Source of the DNA: an uncultured Oscillospiraceae bacterium
GTDB taxonomy: Bacteria; Bacillota; Clostridia; Oscillospirales; Oscillospiraceae
Assembly: GCA_944387065.1 (NCBI GenBank)
Contig: CALXDM010000014.1
Location: forward strand, 1 to 40,335
Length of the DNA stretch: 40,335 nt
Direction of reading: 5' to 3'
In this document: piece after piece, positions 16,011 through 25,751 of the stretch
Layout: each line of letters opens with the position of its first letter
Numbering within the stretch: position 1 is the stretch's first letter
Program-made: the position numbers and the translations under genes
The notes under the pieces: generated by a model
Database searches by the model: none
What the model was told of the DNA's origin: nothing
Seen by the model: only the letters and a program-made list of their open reading frames with translations

Positions 16011-16625
16011 TTACTGCGCCGCGGTCCCGGTCGGCTCGGGATTGTCGCTGCCCGCGGGGGTCTGGGTGTTTTCAGTGGGCTGGACGCTCTCAGAGGGCTC
16101 TGCATTCTGGCTGGCGGCAGCGCCGTCGTCAGAGCCGGCGGCGTTGAAAGCCTCCACCATCTGATCCTTCTCAGCGCCCACAAACAGGGCGACATAGTTC
16201 TCTCGGGTGACGATCTCGGAGCTGTTCTGCCAGGCCTCCACGGTGGCGGGATAGAACGCGCCGCTCTCCACCTGGGCGTCAATGCGGGCCTGGAAGATCT
16301 CCTGCACGGTGGCCACGTCGTCGGCGTTGGTCACCTCCACCAGGGCCACCTCATAGGCCACGGCGGTGATCATGGGGGCGTACACCAGGCACTGGCTAGT
16401 CTCCACCTCGCTCAGGCCAGGGTAGGCCTGCTCCAGCATCTCGCCCTCCAGAGCAGTCATGGAAGGGGCGTTGTCGGGATCGGGGAAGATGCTGTCGTAC
16501 ATCTCAGTGTAGAACTCGGACAGATTGATAGTGAGGGGCTGGTTGTCAGCGCTGTCCTGGTTGTTGCAGGCGGCCAGGGACAGGGCCATCAGGCCAGCCA
16601 GCGCAAGAGAGGCAATCTTTTTCAT
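16011..16625 (-). CDS. DUF4358 lipoprotein
   Basis: A 204-residue precursor: lipoprotein signal MKKIASLALAGLMALSLAAC (C20 lipidated), a DUF4358 domain (about 32-160), and a C-terminal Ser/Pro/Thr/Glu-rich tail (165-204) that is probably disordered. It is the first gene of the minus-strand envelope cluster. The domain has the same core as the next gene (VALVEVTNADDV, FQARIDAQVESGAFYP), so the two are paralogues of different architecture. ATG 16625 is preferred for spacing from AAAGGAGA; ATG 16634 would add Met-Asn-Pro but sits almost on the ribosome site. Biochemical role unknown. Confidence 0.82.
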   Translation of the reverse strand: MKKIASLALAGLMALSLAACNNQDSADNQPLTINLSEFYTEMYDSIFPDPDNAPSMTALEGEMLEQAYPGLSEVETSQCLVYAPMITAVAYEVALVEVTNADDVATVQEIFQARIDAQVESGAFYPATVEAWQNSSEIVTRENYVALFVGAEKDQMVEAFNAAGSDDGAAASQNAEPSESVQPTENTQTPAGSDNPEPTGTAAQ

Positions 16626-16829
16626 CGGGTTCATTCTCCTTTTCTTTTTTGGAATTTTGTCTGCGCAGGTCTGCGCTGTACCATTTGACGCAGGAGATTG
16701 AAAAAGGTTCCCGATGCCGGCTAAAAAATTTCGCGTCCCACCGGGAGGCCAGCGCAGCCTTTGGGATAGTATCTGCCAAAGGGGCCGTTCTCTTTCCCCG
16801 GGAGCGAAGATGAATGGGGCGTGGTCGCT

Positions 16830-16859
16830 ATTGTACCACCGTTTTGGCGGGGTTGGCAA
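16830..16859 (-). promoter_or_regulatory. sigma-A promoter of the DUF4358/MBOAT/DHHW cluster
   Basis: On the minus strand TTGCCA (16854-16859), an 18-base spacer and TACAAT (16830-16835). Confidence 0.6.
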
Positions 16860-16959
16860 CCGGCTTGGAACCATTTTGGTGAAAATTCCAGAAAAGAGGA
16901 GGATTTTTGCCCAAAACAAGGGAAAAGTCAAAAGTTTCACCCTGGGATTGGATTTGCTC

Positions 16960-16988
16960 TTGTATTTTGGGGCTGGAACGCATATAAT
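16960..16988 (+). promoter_or_regulatory. sigma-A promoter of trmL and the glycolytic genes
   Basis: TTGTAT (16960-16965), a 17-base spacer and TATAAT (16983-16988), about 23 bases upstream of the trmL ATG. Confidence 0.75.
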
Positions 16989-17011
16989 GTCCATGATTAA
17001 GGGGGGCAATT

Positions 17012-17512
17012 ATGGTCAATATTGTGTTGGTAGAGCCGGAAATTCCACAGAATTGCGGCAATATTGCCCGCACATGTGCCGCCACCGGCAGCCGACTGCA
17101 CCTGGTGGAGCCTCTGGGGTTTGACATCAGCGACCGGGCGGTGCGCCGGGCGGGGCTGGACTACTGGCCCATGGTGGATCTGCGGGTTTACCCCAGCCTG
17201 GACGCGCTGTTCCAGGCCAATCCGGATCCCGACCTGTGGCTGGCCACCACCAAGGCCCCCCGGCCCTACACCCAGGCCAGCTTTGCCCCCGGATGTTGGC
17301 TGTTTTTTGGCAAGGAGACTGCCGGGCTGCCTCAGGCCTTTCGGGAGCGATACGCCCATCGGTGTCTGCGCCTGCCCATGCGGGAGCAGGCCCGGAGCCT
17401 GAACCTGGCAAACAGCGTGGCGGTGCTCACCTACGAGGCCTTGCGCCAGCAGGGCTTCCCCGGCCTATCCGGGGAGGGGGAGATGGGCGGGCTGGCCGCG
17501 GCTACTTCCTGA
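17012..17512 (+). CDS. trmL: tRNA (cytidine/uridine-34 2'-O)-methyltransferase TrmL
   Basis: SPOUT-fold methyltransferase that 2'-O-methylates the wobble base of tRNA-Leu species. The 166-residue product has the three family motifs: PEIPQNCGNIARTCAATG near the N-terminus, LFFGKETAGLP in the middle, and the knot LPMREQARSLNLANSVAV near the C-terminus. ATG 17012 follows AAGGGGGG. It is 26 bases upstream of pgk with no terminator between, so it is probably transcribed into the glycolytic genes. Confidence 0.94.
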   Translation: MVNIVLVEPEIPQNCGNIARTCAATGSRLHLVEPLGFDISDRAVRRAGLDYWPMVDLRVYPSLDALFQANPDPDLWLATTKAPRPYTQASFAPGCWLFFGKETAGLPQAFRERYAHRCLRLPMREQARSLNLANSVAVLTYEALRQQGFPGLSGEGEMGGLAAATS

Positions 17513-17538
17513 CCATGATGCGAAAGGAGATCTGAAGC

Positions 17539-18732
17539 ATGAATTACAATAAGAAGACGGTCCGAGACGTGGACGTGAAGGGCAAAAAGGTGCTGTGCCG
17601 CTGCGACTTCAACGTGCCCCAGGATAAGGCCACCGGCGCCATCACGGACGATCAGCGCATCGTGGCCGCCCTGCCCACCCTGCGCTACCTGCTGGAGCAG
17701 GGGGCGGCGGTGATCGCCTGCTCCCACCTGGGCAAGCCCAAGGGGGAGTGGAAGCAGTCGCTCAGCCTGGCTCCCGTGGCCCAGCGGTTGGGCCAGCTGT
17801 TGGGGCAGGAGGTCCTCTTTGCCCAGGACATTGTGGGCCAGGACGCCCAGGCCAAGGCCACCGGGTTACAGCCCGGACAGATCATGCTGCTGGAAAACCT
17901 CCGCTTTGACCCGGGGGAGGAGAAAAACGACCCCGCCTTTGCCAAGGCGCTGGCCGGCCTGGCGGATGTCTATGTGTCCGACGCCTTCGGCACCGTACAC
18001 CGGGCCCATGCTTCCACCGCCGGGGTGGCGGCCTATCTGCCTGCGGTGTCCGGCTTTCTGATCCAGAAGGAACTGGAGATCATGGGGGGCGCCCTGGCCC
18101 ATCCCAAGCGGCCGCTGGTGGCCATCCTGGGCGGGGCGAAGGTGTCGTCCAAGATCGGGGTCATCCACAATTTGCTGGATGTGGCGGACACCATCCTCAT
18201 CGGAGGCGGCATGGCCTATACGTTTGCCAAGGCGCTGGGGGGCAGCGTGGGCACCTCGCTGCTGGAGGAGGACCGGCTGGACTACTGCCGGGAGATGGTG
18301 GACAAGGCCAAGGCCAAGGGGGTGGAGTTCCTGCTGCCCGTGGACACCCTGTGCGCCGCCCAGTTCTCCGCCGATGCCCAGCCCGAGCTGGTGGACGCCA
18401 TGGCCATCCCGGACGGACGCATGGGCATGGACATCGGGCCCAAGACCATCGACCGGTTCACCCAGGCGGTGAAGGGGGCGGGCACGGTGATCTGGAACGG
18501 CCCCATGGGAGTGTTTGAATTCCCCGCCTTTGCCGAGGGCACCCGTGCCCTGGCCCGCGCCCTGGCAGAGTCGGAGGCCATCACCATTGTGGGCGGCGGC
18601 GATTCGGCTGCGGCGGTGGCCCAGCTGGGCTATGCCGACCGGATGACCCATATCTCCACCGGCGGGGGCGCCTCGCTGGAGTTCCTGGAGGGCAAGGAGC
18701 TGCCCGGCGTGGCCTGCCTGCTGGACAAGTAA
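17539..18732 (+). CDS. pgk: Phosphoglycerate kinase
   Basis: Converts 1,3-bisphosphoglycerate and ADP to 3-phosphoglycerate and ATP. The 397 residues match the usual length. Seen are the signature CRCDFNVP near 23-30, the substrate-binding SHLGKPKG, the hinge region and the C-terminal nucleotide-binding [10 protein letters not shown] and [12 protein letters not shown] 17539 follows AAAGGAGAT. It is the first of four consecutive glycolytic genes; glyceraldehyde-3-phosphate dehydrogenase, its usual upstream partner, is absent here. Confidence 0.98.
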   Translation: MNYNKKTVRDVDVKGKKVLCRCDFNVPQDKATGAITDDQRIVAALPTLRYLLEQGAAVIACSHLGKPKGEWKQSLSLAPVAQRLGQLLGQEVLFAQDIVGQDAQAKATGLQPGQIMLLENLRFDPGEEKNDPAFAKALAGLADVYVSDAFGTVHRAHASTAGVAAYLPAVSGFLIQKELEIMGGALAHPKRPLVAILGGAKVSSKIGVIHNLLDVADTILIGGGMAYTFAKALGGSVGTSLLEEDRLDYCREMVDKAKAKGVEFLLPVDTLCAAQFSADAQPELVDAMAIPDGRMGMDIGPKTIDRFTQAVKGAGTVIWNGPMGVFEFPAFAEGTRALARALAESEAITIVGGGDSAAAVAQLGYADRMTHISTGGGASLEFLEGKELPGVACLLDK

Positions 18733-18818
18733 AACCCTGCTCGATACGGCCTGCGTGCCGGACCGGTAAGGACAGCCGCGAGATAAGAGAAAATAGAATG
18801 GAAAGGGAGACAGTCCAG

Positions 18819-19592
18819 ATGAACTTGAAATACCGCAAGACGATCATTGCTGGAAACTGGAAGATGAATAAGACGCTGAGCGAGACCCGGGCCTATGCCG
18901 AGGCCATCAAGCCCCAGCTGGGCAAGCACAAGTGGTGCGAGGTGGTCCTGTGCCTACCCGGGGTGAACATCCCGGGCGCCGTCCGGCTGTTTAAGGACAC
19001 CCGGGTATCCATCGGTGGGCAGACCTGCCACTATGAGGCCTCGGGGGCCTACACCGGCGAGGTCACCGTGGAGATGCTCAGGGAGGTGGGGGCCAAGTAC
19101 GTCATCGTGGGCCATTCCGAGCGCAGGCAGTATTACAATGAGACGGATTTCACCGTCAACCAGAAGGTGAAGGCGGCGCTGGAGGCCGGCCTGCGCCCCA
19201 TCCTCTGCGTGGGGGAGAGCCTGGAACAGCGGGAGCTGGGGGTGACGGAGGAGCTGATCACCTACCAGGTGAAGGTGGCCTTGGCCGGGCTGGCCGAGGG
19301 GCAGGTGCGCCGGGTGGTCATTGCCTATGAGCCTATCTGGGCTATCGGGACGGGCAAGACGGCCACCGCTGAGCAGGCCGGCGCGGTGTGCAGCCATATC
19401 CGCACCATCATCCGCAAGCAGTATGGGGCCCGGACGGCCCGGGCGGTTACCATCCAGTACGGCGGCTCCATGAACGCCAAGAACGCCGCCGAGCTGCTGG
19501 CCCAGCCCGACATCGACGGCGGGCTGATCGGGGGTGCGTCGCTGAAGCCGGAGGAGTTTCTGGCGATCATCCGGGCGGCCAATCAGGAGTGA
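18819..19592 (+). CDS. tpiA: Triosephosphate isomerase
   Basis: Interconverts dihydroxyacetone phosphate and glyceraldehyde-3-phosphate. The 257-residue TIM barrel has AGNWKMNKT at the N-terminus, catalytic His in GHSERR, catalytic Glu in YEPIWAIGTGKTA and the phosphate-binding GGSMNAKN and GGLIGGASL. The start at 18819 (MNLKYRKTIIAGNWKM) is preferred: AAAGGGAGA is well placed and family members begin there; ATG 18798 has no good site. The last 81 bases, including the stop codon, are repeated 215 bases downstream with one silent difference. The copy kept in frame here is complete. Confidence 0.97.
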   Translation: MNLKYRKTIIAGNWKMNKTLSETRAYAEAIKPQLGKHKWCEVVLCLPGVNIPGAVRLFKDTRVSIGGQTCHYEASGAYTGEVTVEMLREVGAKYVIVGHSERRQYYNETDFTVNQKVKAALEAGLRPILCVGESLEQRELGVTEELITYQVKVALAGLAEGQVRRVVIAYEPIWAIGTGKTATAEQAGAVCSHIRTIIRKQYGARTARAVTIQYGGSMNAKNAAELLAQPDIDGGLIGGASLKPEEFLAIIRAANQE

Positions 19593-19595
19593 GAG
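19515..19595 (+). repeat. 81-bp direct repeat, copy 1 (tpiA 3' end)
   Basis: Encodes the last residues of TpiA (from DGGLIGG to the stop) plus GAG. It is identical to 19730-19810 except position 19542 (C here, T there; both Leu codons). Confidence 0.95.
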
Positions 19596-19729
19596 CCGTC
19601 GATGTCGGCCCTTGGGAACCCGGCGAAAGCCCAGCGCAGCGGGTTTCGCCGGGGGCGGCGGAGCAAGCGAGCGCGTGGAACTTTCGCCGGGAGGCGGAAG
19701 TGGAGCGGCGCGAACTTTGCGACGACGCG
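19596..19729. other. 134-bp insert between the tpiA direct repeats
   Basis: Non-coding by appearance. It contains a 9-bp stem (19620-19628 with 19644-19652) and a second stem (19681-19688 with 19693-19700). Three degenerate units begin TTTCGCCGGG, TTTCGCCGGG and TTTGCGACG (about 19644, 19682 and 19716). Confidence 0.6.
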
Positions 19730-19810
19730 GACGGCGGGCTGATCGGGGGTGCGTCGTTGAAGCCGGAGGAGTTTCTGGCGATCATCCGGGCGGCCAATCA
19801 GGAGTGAGAG
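19730..19810 (+). repeat. 81-bp direct repeat, copy 2 (detached tpiA 3' end)
   Basis: Second copy of the tpiA 3' end with its stop codon at 19805-19807, 215 bases after copy 1. It has no start codon or ribosome site of its own and sits just before gpmI. Confidence 0.93.
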
Positions 19811-19852
19811 GACCTGCCTGGGCCGCGCGCCATTGGAAAGAAAGGCAAGGAT

Positions 19853-21373
19853 ATGAAGAAACCAATCACATTGATCATTTTGGACGGCTTTGGACTGTCC
19901 GACTCCACAAGCCCGGGGGACAATGCCATCTCCGCGGCCAACACCCCCAACCTGGATCGGCTTTTTACAGGGGACAGCTTCTGCCGCCTGTCCGCCTCCG
20001 GGTTGGATGTGGGGCTGCCCGAAGGGCAGATGGGCAACAGCGAGGTGGGCCACACCAACATCGGCGCGGGCCGGGTGGTGTTCCAGGACCTGCCCCGGAT
20101 CTCCCTGGATATCCAGGAGGGAGGATTTTTCCAAAACCCCGCCTATACCCGGGTCATGGACAACTGCAAGAGGAGGGGGGCGGCGCTGCACCTGTTCGGG
20201 CTGCTCAGCGACGGCGGCGTACACTCCCACATCGAGCACTTGTTCGCCCTGCTGCGCATGGCCAGGGACCGGGGGCTGGACCGGGTTTGGGTCCACTGCT
20301 TCCTGGATGGGCGGGATGTGCCTCCCACCTCGGGCAAGGGGTTTGTCCAGCGTCTTCAGGATTACTTGCAGGAAGTGGGGGTGGGCAGGATCGCCACCGT
20401 CATGGGCCGCTACTATGCCATGGACCGGGACAACCGCTGGGATCGGGTGGCCCGGGCCTACAACGCCATTGCCTTTGGGGACGCGCCCTTCGCGGGCGAC
20501 CCGGCAGCTGCGGTGCAGCGCTCCTATGACGGGGGGGTGACGGACGAGTTTATGGAGCCGGTGGTGTGCGCCCAAGAGGCGGGAGTGAGGCCGGGGGACG
20601 GCATCATCTGCTACAACTTCCGGCCCGACCGGGCAAGGGAGCTCACCAGGGCCTTTGTGGATCCCGATTTCTCCGGTTTTGTGCGCAAGCAGGGGTATTT
20701 CCCCGTGGACTATGTGTGCACCACAGAGTATGACGCAGCTATGCCCAACGTGGAAGTGGCCTATCCCCGGCAGCAGCTTTCCAACATCTTTGGGGCGTAT
20801 ATCTCGGAACAGGGCCTGACCCAGCTGCGCATTGCCGAGACAGAGAAGTACGCCCATGTCACCTTCTTCTTCAACGGCGGCGTGGAGCAGACTTTCCCTG
20901 GGGAGGATCGCTGCCTGATCCCCTCTCCCAAGGTGGCCACCTATGACCTCCAGCCGGAGATGAGCCAACCCGAAGTGACCAAAGAGGCCGTAGCCCGCAT
21001 CAAGAGCGGGAAGTATGACGTGGTCATCCTCAACTTCGCCAACTGCGACATGGTGGGCCACACCGGCGTGTACGACGCAGCGGTGCGGGCGGTGGAAGCG
21101 GTGGACGACGGAGTGGGCCAGGTAGTGGCGGCCACGCTGGAGATGGGCGGGGCGGCCATTGTCACCGCCGACCACGGCAATGCCGAGCACATGGTGAGCG
21201 GAGACGGATCCCCCTTCACGGCCCACACCACTAACCTGGTGCCCTGCTGTTTGGCAGGGCGGCCGGTGAGACTGCGGGATGGCCGCCTGGCCGACCTGGC
21301 CCCCACCATGCTGGAGCTGCTGGGCCTGGACAAGCCGGTGGAGATGACTGGAGAGAGCCTGATTGTAAGGTAA
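19853..21373 (+). CDS. gpmI: 2,3-bisphosphoglycerate-independent phosphoglycerate mutase
   Basis: Interconverts 3- and 2-phosphoglycerate using two Mn ions and a phosphoserine intermediate. The 506-residue product has the alkaline-phosphatase-superfamily metal motif LIILDGFG at the N-terminus, the catalytic Ser62 in MGNSEVGH, GLLSDGGVHSH, FLDGRDVPP, FRPDRARE and the second metal cluster TADHGNAE. ATG 19853 follows AAAGAAAGGCAAGG. It is the third gene of the glycolytic run, separated from tpiA by the duplicated segment. Confidence 0.98.
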   Translation: MKKPITLIILDGFGLSDSTSPGDNAISAANTPNLDRLFTGDSFCRLSASGLDVGLPEGQMGNSEVGHTNIGAGRVVFQDLPRISLDIQEGGFFQNPAYTRVMDNCKRRGAALHLFGLLSDGGVHSHIEHLFALLRMARDRGLDRVWVHCFLDGRDVPPTSGKGFVQRLQDYLQEVGVGRIATVMGRYYAMDRDNRWDRVARAYNAIAFGDAPFAGDPAAAVQRSYDGGVTDEFMEPVVCAQEAGVRPGDGIICYNFRPDRARELTRAFVDPDFSGFVRKQGYFPVDYVCTTEYDAAMPNVEVAYPRQQLSNIFGAYISEQGLTQLRIAETEKYAHVTFFFNGGVEQTFPGEDRCLIPSPKVATYDLQPEMSQPEVTKEAVARIKSGKYDVVILNFANCDMVGHTGVYDAAVRAVEAVDDGVGQVVAATLEMGGAAIVTADHGNAEHMVSGDGSPFTAHTTNLVPCCLAGRPVRLRDGRLADLAPTMLELLGLDKPVEMTGESLIVR

Positions 21374-21427
21374 AGGCTTGTCCAGGCCCTTCGGCGAGTT
21401 GTATTTTCGACGGAGCGATCCGTCTAA

Positions 21428-22768
<1,341 letters not shown>

Positions 22769-22774
22769 ACAAAT

Positions 22775-22819
22775 CCGAAGAAGAGCGCCCGGGCAATCTG
22801 CCCGGGCGCTCTTCTTCGG
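22775..22819 (+). terminator. Perfect 21-bp stem after eno (terminator without U-tract)
   Basis: Arms 22775-22795 and 22799-22819 are fully complementary with a three-base loop. No T-run follows, but the 3' arm itself contains CTCTTCTT. Confidence 0.65.
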
Positions 22820-22858
22820 GCGTGACAAGGTGGAGGATGGCGAAAGAGGCCTTTACTA

Positions 22859-22887
22859 TTTACAGATGGGGGAATTCAGGGTACAAT
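22859..22887 (+). promoter_or_regulatory. sigma-A promoter of the beta-CASP ribonuclease gene
   Basis: TTTACA (22859-22864), a 17-base spacer and TACAAT (22882-22887), about 60 bases upstream of the ATG. Confidence 0.7.
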
Positions 22888-22949
22888 GGAGAAAATGCGT
22901 CGAGCCGGTGGAAGGGCTGGGCGGGGTTGAAACACAGGAGGGGTGTTGG

Positions 22950-24551
22950 ATGAAGCTGACCTTTTTTGGCGCGGCCAAGGCGGTCACCGGCAGCTGCCAC
23001 TGCGTGGAGTGCGGCGGGCGGAAGCTCCTGGTGGACTGCGGGCTGCAGCAGGGGCGGGACGAGCGGGACAACCGGGAGCTGGATTTCAACCCCGGTTATA
23101 TTGATGATGTGGTGGTCACCCACGCCCACATCGACCATTCCGGCCGGCTGCCTCTGCTGGTCAAGCAGGGGTTTGGGGGCAACATCTACTGCACCCGGCT
23201 GACTGGGCAGCTGCTGTCCATCATGCTGCGGGACTCGGCCCACATCCAGGAGAGCGACGCCAGGTGGGAGAACCAGAAGGGCCAGCGGGCGGGCAAGCCC
23301 CTGGTGGAGCCGCTATACACCCTGGCTGACGTGGAGAAGACCCTGCGTCATGTGGTCACCGTGGAGTATGGCCAAAAGATCCCCATCGGCGAGGGGATCA
23401 GCCTGCGCTTTGTGGACGCGGGCCATCTGCTGGGTTCGGCCAGCGCGGAGTTGTGGCTGAGCGAGGGGGAGCAGACGCGGAAGATCGTGTTCTCCGGGGA
23501 TATCGGCAACCGGGAGCAGCCCATCATCCGCAACCCCCAATATATCACCGAGGCAGACTATGTGGTCACCGAGAGTACCTATGGCGACCGGCTGCACGAT
23601 GTGAGCCAGGACCCGGACTACACCGGCGATTTGGCCCGCATTTTGGATGAGACCCTGGGCCGTGGAGGCAACGTGATCATCCCCTCCTTCGCGGTGGGCC
23701 GCACCCAGGAGCTGCTGTACTTTATCCGGGAGATCAAGGAGCAGGGGCTGGTGCGCAGTATGCCTGACTTCCGGGTGTATGTGGACTCTCCCCTGGCGGG
23801 GGAGGCCACCCGCATCTTCTCCGGCGACCTGCATGGCTATCTGGATGAGGAGGCCATCCAGGCCCTCCGGGGCGGGGCGCTGTTCCAGTTCCCGGGGCTT
23901 TGCATCACCGAGAGCACTGCGGAGTCCCAAGGGCTGAACACGGACCGGACGCCCAAAGTCATCATCTCCGCCTCGGGTATGTGCGATGCGGGCCGGATCC
24001 GCCACCACCTGAAGCACAACCTATGGCGGCCGGAGTGCACGGTGGTGTTCGTAGGCTTCCAGGCAGAGGGCTCCCTGGGCCGCCGGCTGGTGGACGGGGT
24101 GAGCAAGGTCAAGCTGTTTGGCGAGGAGATCGCGGTGCGGGCGCGGATTGTGAACTTCCACGGCCTGAGCGCCCACGCCGACCGGGACGGCCTGCTGGCC
24201 TGGATGGAGGCCTACCAGCCCAAACCCAGGCACGTGTTTGTGGTCCACGGGGAGAGCCAGGTGACGGAAACCTATGCCCAGACCCTGCGGGATCGGGGGT
24301 TTGCGGCCCATTCGGCCAACTATGAAGAGGTGTACGACCTGCTGGCCGACCGGATGCTGGCCCCCGGCGTGGTGCTCCAGCCCAAGGCCCCCGCCGCACT
24401 ACCCGGGTCTGCCTCCCCGGCCTACCGGCGGCTGGAGGAGGTGGGCCAGCGCCTGATGCAGGTCATCGCCCGCAACCGGGGCGGGGCCAACAAGGACTTG
24501 GGCAAGTTTGCCGATCAGCTCCGGGCGCTCATCGAAAAGTGGGATCGGTGA
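22950..24551 (+). CDS. MBL-fold beta-CASP RNA-specific ribonuclease (CPSF/YSH1-like)
   Basis: A 533-residue zinc-dependent RNA nuclease of the metallo-beta-lactamase superfamily. The metal motif HAHIDH is at 58-63, with the later histidine in DAGHLLGSA. A beta-CASP domain is inserted (FAVGRTQELLY, SGMCDAGRI), then the RMMBL region with LSAHADRDGL and VHGE. It resembles CPSF73/archaeal aCPSF2-type exonucleases rather than RNase J, which is longer and has its own C-terminal domain. Its RNA target is unknown. ATG 22950 follows AGGAGGGG; the longer frame from 22830 reads through the promoter. Monocistronic. Confidence 0.92.
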   Translation: MKLTFFGAAKAVTGSCHCVECGGRKLLVDCGLQQGRDERDNRELDFNPGYIDDVVVTHAHIDHSGRLPLLVKQGFGGNIYCTRLTGQLLSIMLRDSAHIQESDARWENQKGQRAGKPLVEPLYTLADVEKTLRHVVTVEYGQKIPIGEGISLRFVDAGHLLGSASAELWLSEGEQTRKIVFSGDIGNREQPIIRNPQYITEADYVVTESTYGDRLHDVSQDPDYTGDLARILDETLGRGGNVIIPSFAVGRTQELLYFIREIKEQGLVRSMPDFRVYVDSPLAGEATRIFSGDLHGYLDEEAIQALRGGALFQFPGLCITESTAESQGLNTDRTPKVIISASGMCDAGRIRHHLKHNLWRPECTVVFVGFQAEGSLGRRLVDGVSKVKLFGEEIAVRARIVNFHGLSAHADRDGLLAWMEAYQPKPRHVFVVHGESQVTETYAQTLRDRGFAAHSANYEEVYDLLADRMLAPGVVLQPKAPAALPGSASPAYRRLEEVGQRLMQVIARNRGGANKDLGKFADQLRALIEKWDR

Positions 24552-24575
24552 GGGAATTGACCGGAAGAAAGAAGA

Positions 24576-24604
24576 CCCCGCCCCCGGAAGTTCCGGGGGC
24601 GGGG
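24576..24604. terminator. Convergent terminator between the ribonuclease gene and rbr
   Basis: A perfect 13-bp stem (24576-24588 with 24592-24604). The minus strand continues TCTTCTTTCTTCC, the plus strand AAATTTGTGC. Confidence 0.7.
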
Positions 24605-24633
24605 CAAATTTGTGCTTGTTTGGGTTGGACAGA

Positions 24634-25221
24634 TTAGCCGAAGTAGCGCTTCAGCAGGCCCTCGAAAGCCTTGCCGTGGCGGGCCTCGTCCCGGGCCATC
24701 TCATGAACGGTGTCGTGGATGGCATCCAGGCCGTTCTTCTTGGCGCACACGGCCAGGTCGAACTTGCCCTTGGTGGCGCCGTACTCGCAGTCCACACGCC
24801 AGGCCAGGTTGGCCTTGGTGTTGGCCTTCATGTTGGCCTCCAGATCCTCGCCCAGCAGCTCGGCGAACTTGGAGGCGTGCTCGGCCTCCTCAAAGGCGGC
24901 CTTCTCCCAGTACAGGCCGATCTCGGGATAACCCTCCCGGTGCGCGATGCGGGCCATGCACAGGTACATGCCCACCTCGGAGCACTCGCCGTTGAAGTTG
25001 GCCATGAGCTGGTCAAAGATGTACTTCTTATCCTCGTCGCTGATGTCGGGGTTGTTCTTAACAGTCTTGGCATAGATGCCGTACTCGTGCTCGGCAGCCA
25101 GCTTCATCTCGCCGGTCTGCTCCACGAACTTGGAGCCGGGGACGTGGCAGGCGGGGCACTCGGCGGGGGGATTCTCCCCTTCGTAGACGTAGCCGCAGAC
25201 AGGACAAACCCATTTCTTCAT
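24634..25221 (-). CDS. rbr: Rubrerythrin with N-terminal rubredoxin domain
   Basis: Non-haem di-iron peroxidase that removes hydrogen peroxide in anaerobes. The 195-residue product starts with a rubredoxin-type iron site (C6, C9, C22, C25 in CPVCGY and CPACHV), followed by a four-helix ferritin-like domain with two ExxH-type di-iron motifs ([18 protein letters not shown]). Rubredoxin-first order is that of the clostridial 'reverse' rubrerythrins induced by oxygen. Its ATG overlaps the perR stop as ATGA, so the pair is translationally coupled. GGAGGAA precedes the start. Confidence 0.95.
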   Translation of the reverse strand: MKKWVCPVCGYVYEGENPPAECPACHVPGSKFVEQTGEMKLAAEHEYGIYAKTVKNNPDISDEDKKYIFDQLMANFNGECSEVGMYLCMARIAHREGYPEIGLYWEKAAFEEAEHASKFAELLGEDLEANMKANTKANLAWRVDCEYGATKGKFDLAVCAKKNGLDAIHDTVHEMARDEARHGKAFEGLLKRYFG

Positions 25222-25631
25222 GATGCAGATTCCTCCAATGTAATGTGATGTTTGCAGTCTTGGCAAAGACCGCGCAGGTTGAATTCATGTCCTTCCACCA
25301 TGAATCCATATTGCTTCCCCAGGGACTGGATGGCCTGCTCGGATGGGGCACAGTCGGGCAGATCCATCACAGTACCACAGCGGTTGCAAACAAAATGAGC
25401 GTGAGGGTAGGTGACCGCGTCAAAGCGCTCTTGGCCCTGGATGACGCCTACCCGACGGATGATGTGCTGTTCTGAGAGTTGATTCAGGTTGCGGTAGACG
25501 GTGCCCAGGCTCAGGTTGGGGTATTGCTCCTTGAGCTGCTGGTAGATCCAGTCTGCCGAGGGGTGGCACTTGGTGCTGCGCATCAGACGCAGGATCGCAT
25601 CCCGCTTTTGACTGCGTCGAACGATAGCCAT
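25218..25631 (-). CDS. perR: Fur-family peroxide-stress regulator PerR
   Basis: A 137-residue Fur-family repressor: winged helix with the recognition region [13 protein letters not shown], then a dimerisation domain. Structural zinc cysteines are the pairs CNRC and CQDC. Regulatory metal ligands appear as D in RFDAV, H-x-H in PHAHF and D in VMDLP. The last aspartate, where Fur has glutamate, and the co-transcribed rubrerythrin point to PerR, whose histidines are oxidised by peroxide. ATG 25629-25631 follows GAGGTGA. A palindrome just downstream of the -10 suggests autoregulation. Confidence 0.92.
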   Translation of the reverse strand: MAIVRRSQKRDAILRLMRSTKCHPSADWIYQQLKEQYPNLSLGTVYRNLNQLSEQHIIRRVGVIQGQERFDAVTYPHAHFVCNRCGTVMDLPDCAPSEQAIQSLGKQYGFMVEGHEFNLRGLCQDCKHHITLEESAS

Positions 25632-25645
25632 GTCGTCACCTCAAT

Positions 25646-25664
25646 AATAAGAACGGTTTCTATT
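25646..25664. promoter_or_regulatory. Candidate PerR/Fur operator
   Basis: An imperfect 19-bp palindrome (outer AATA/TATT and inner AAC/GTT halves symmetric, two mismatched pairs) just downstream of the perR -10, so a bound repressor would block transcription. Confidence 0.5.
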
Positions 25665-25668
25665 TAGG

Positions 25669-25697
25669 AATATAGCATACTCGCCCGACTTTGTAAA
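25669..25697 (-). promoter_or_regulatory. sigma-A promoter of perR-rbr
   Basis: On the minus strand TTTACA (25692-25697), a 17-base spacer and TATATT (25669-25674). Confidence 0.7.
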
Positions 25698-25751
25698 GAG
25701 GAATTTTTCTTGTTTACGAAAAGTTCATGTTTTCTGTTTCGGACAGGAAAA

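Larger units (their letters stand above)
16626..17011. other. 386-base intergenic region with divergent promoters
   Basis: No credible gene. It holds the minus-strand promoter of the envelope cluster (16830-16859) with a leader of about 190 bases. That leader contains a 7-bp stem (16758-16764 with 16776-16782). The plus-strand trmL/pgk promoter (16960-16988) is also here. I do not recognise a riboswitch class in the leader. Confidence 0.6.

Noticed and set aside
16636..16825. Leader of the DUF4358 cluster as a riboswitch
   Set aside because: One 7-bp stem is present but no conserved riboswitch or T-box core could be recognised.
19388..19807. A frame reading through the second tpiA repeat and ending in AANQE
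   Set aside because: The upstream part is an out-of-frame reading of tpiA; there is no ribosome site, so the second repeat is a detached gene end and not a gene.
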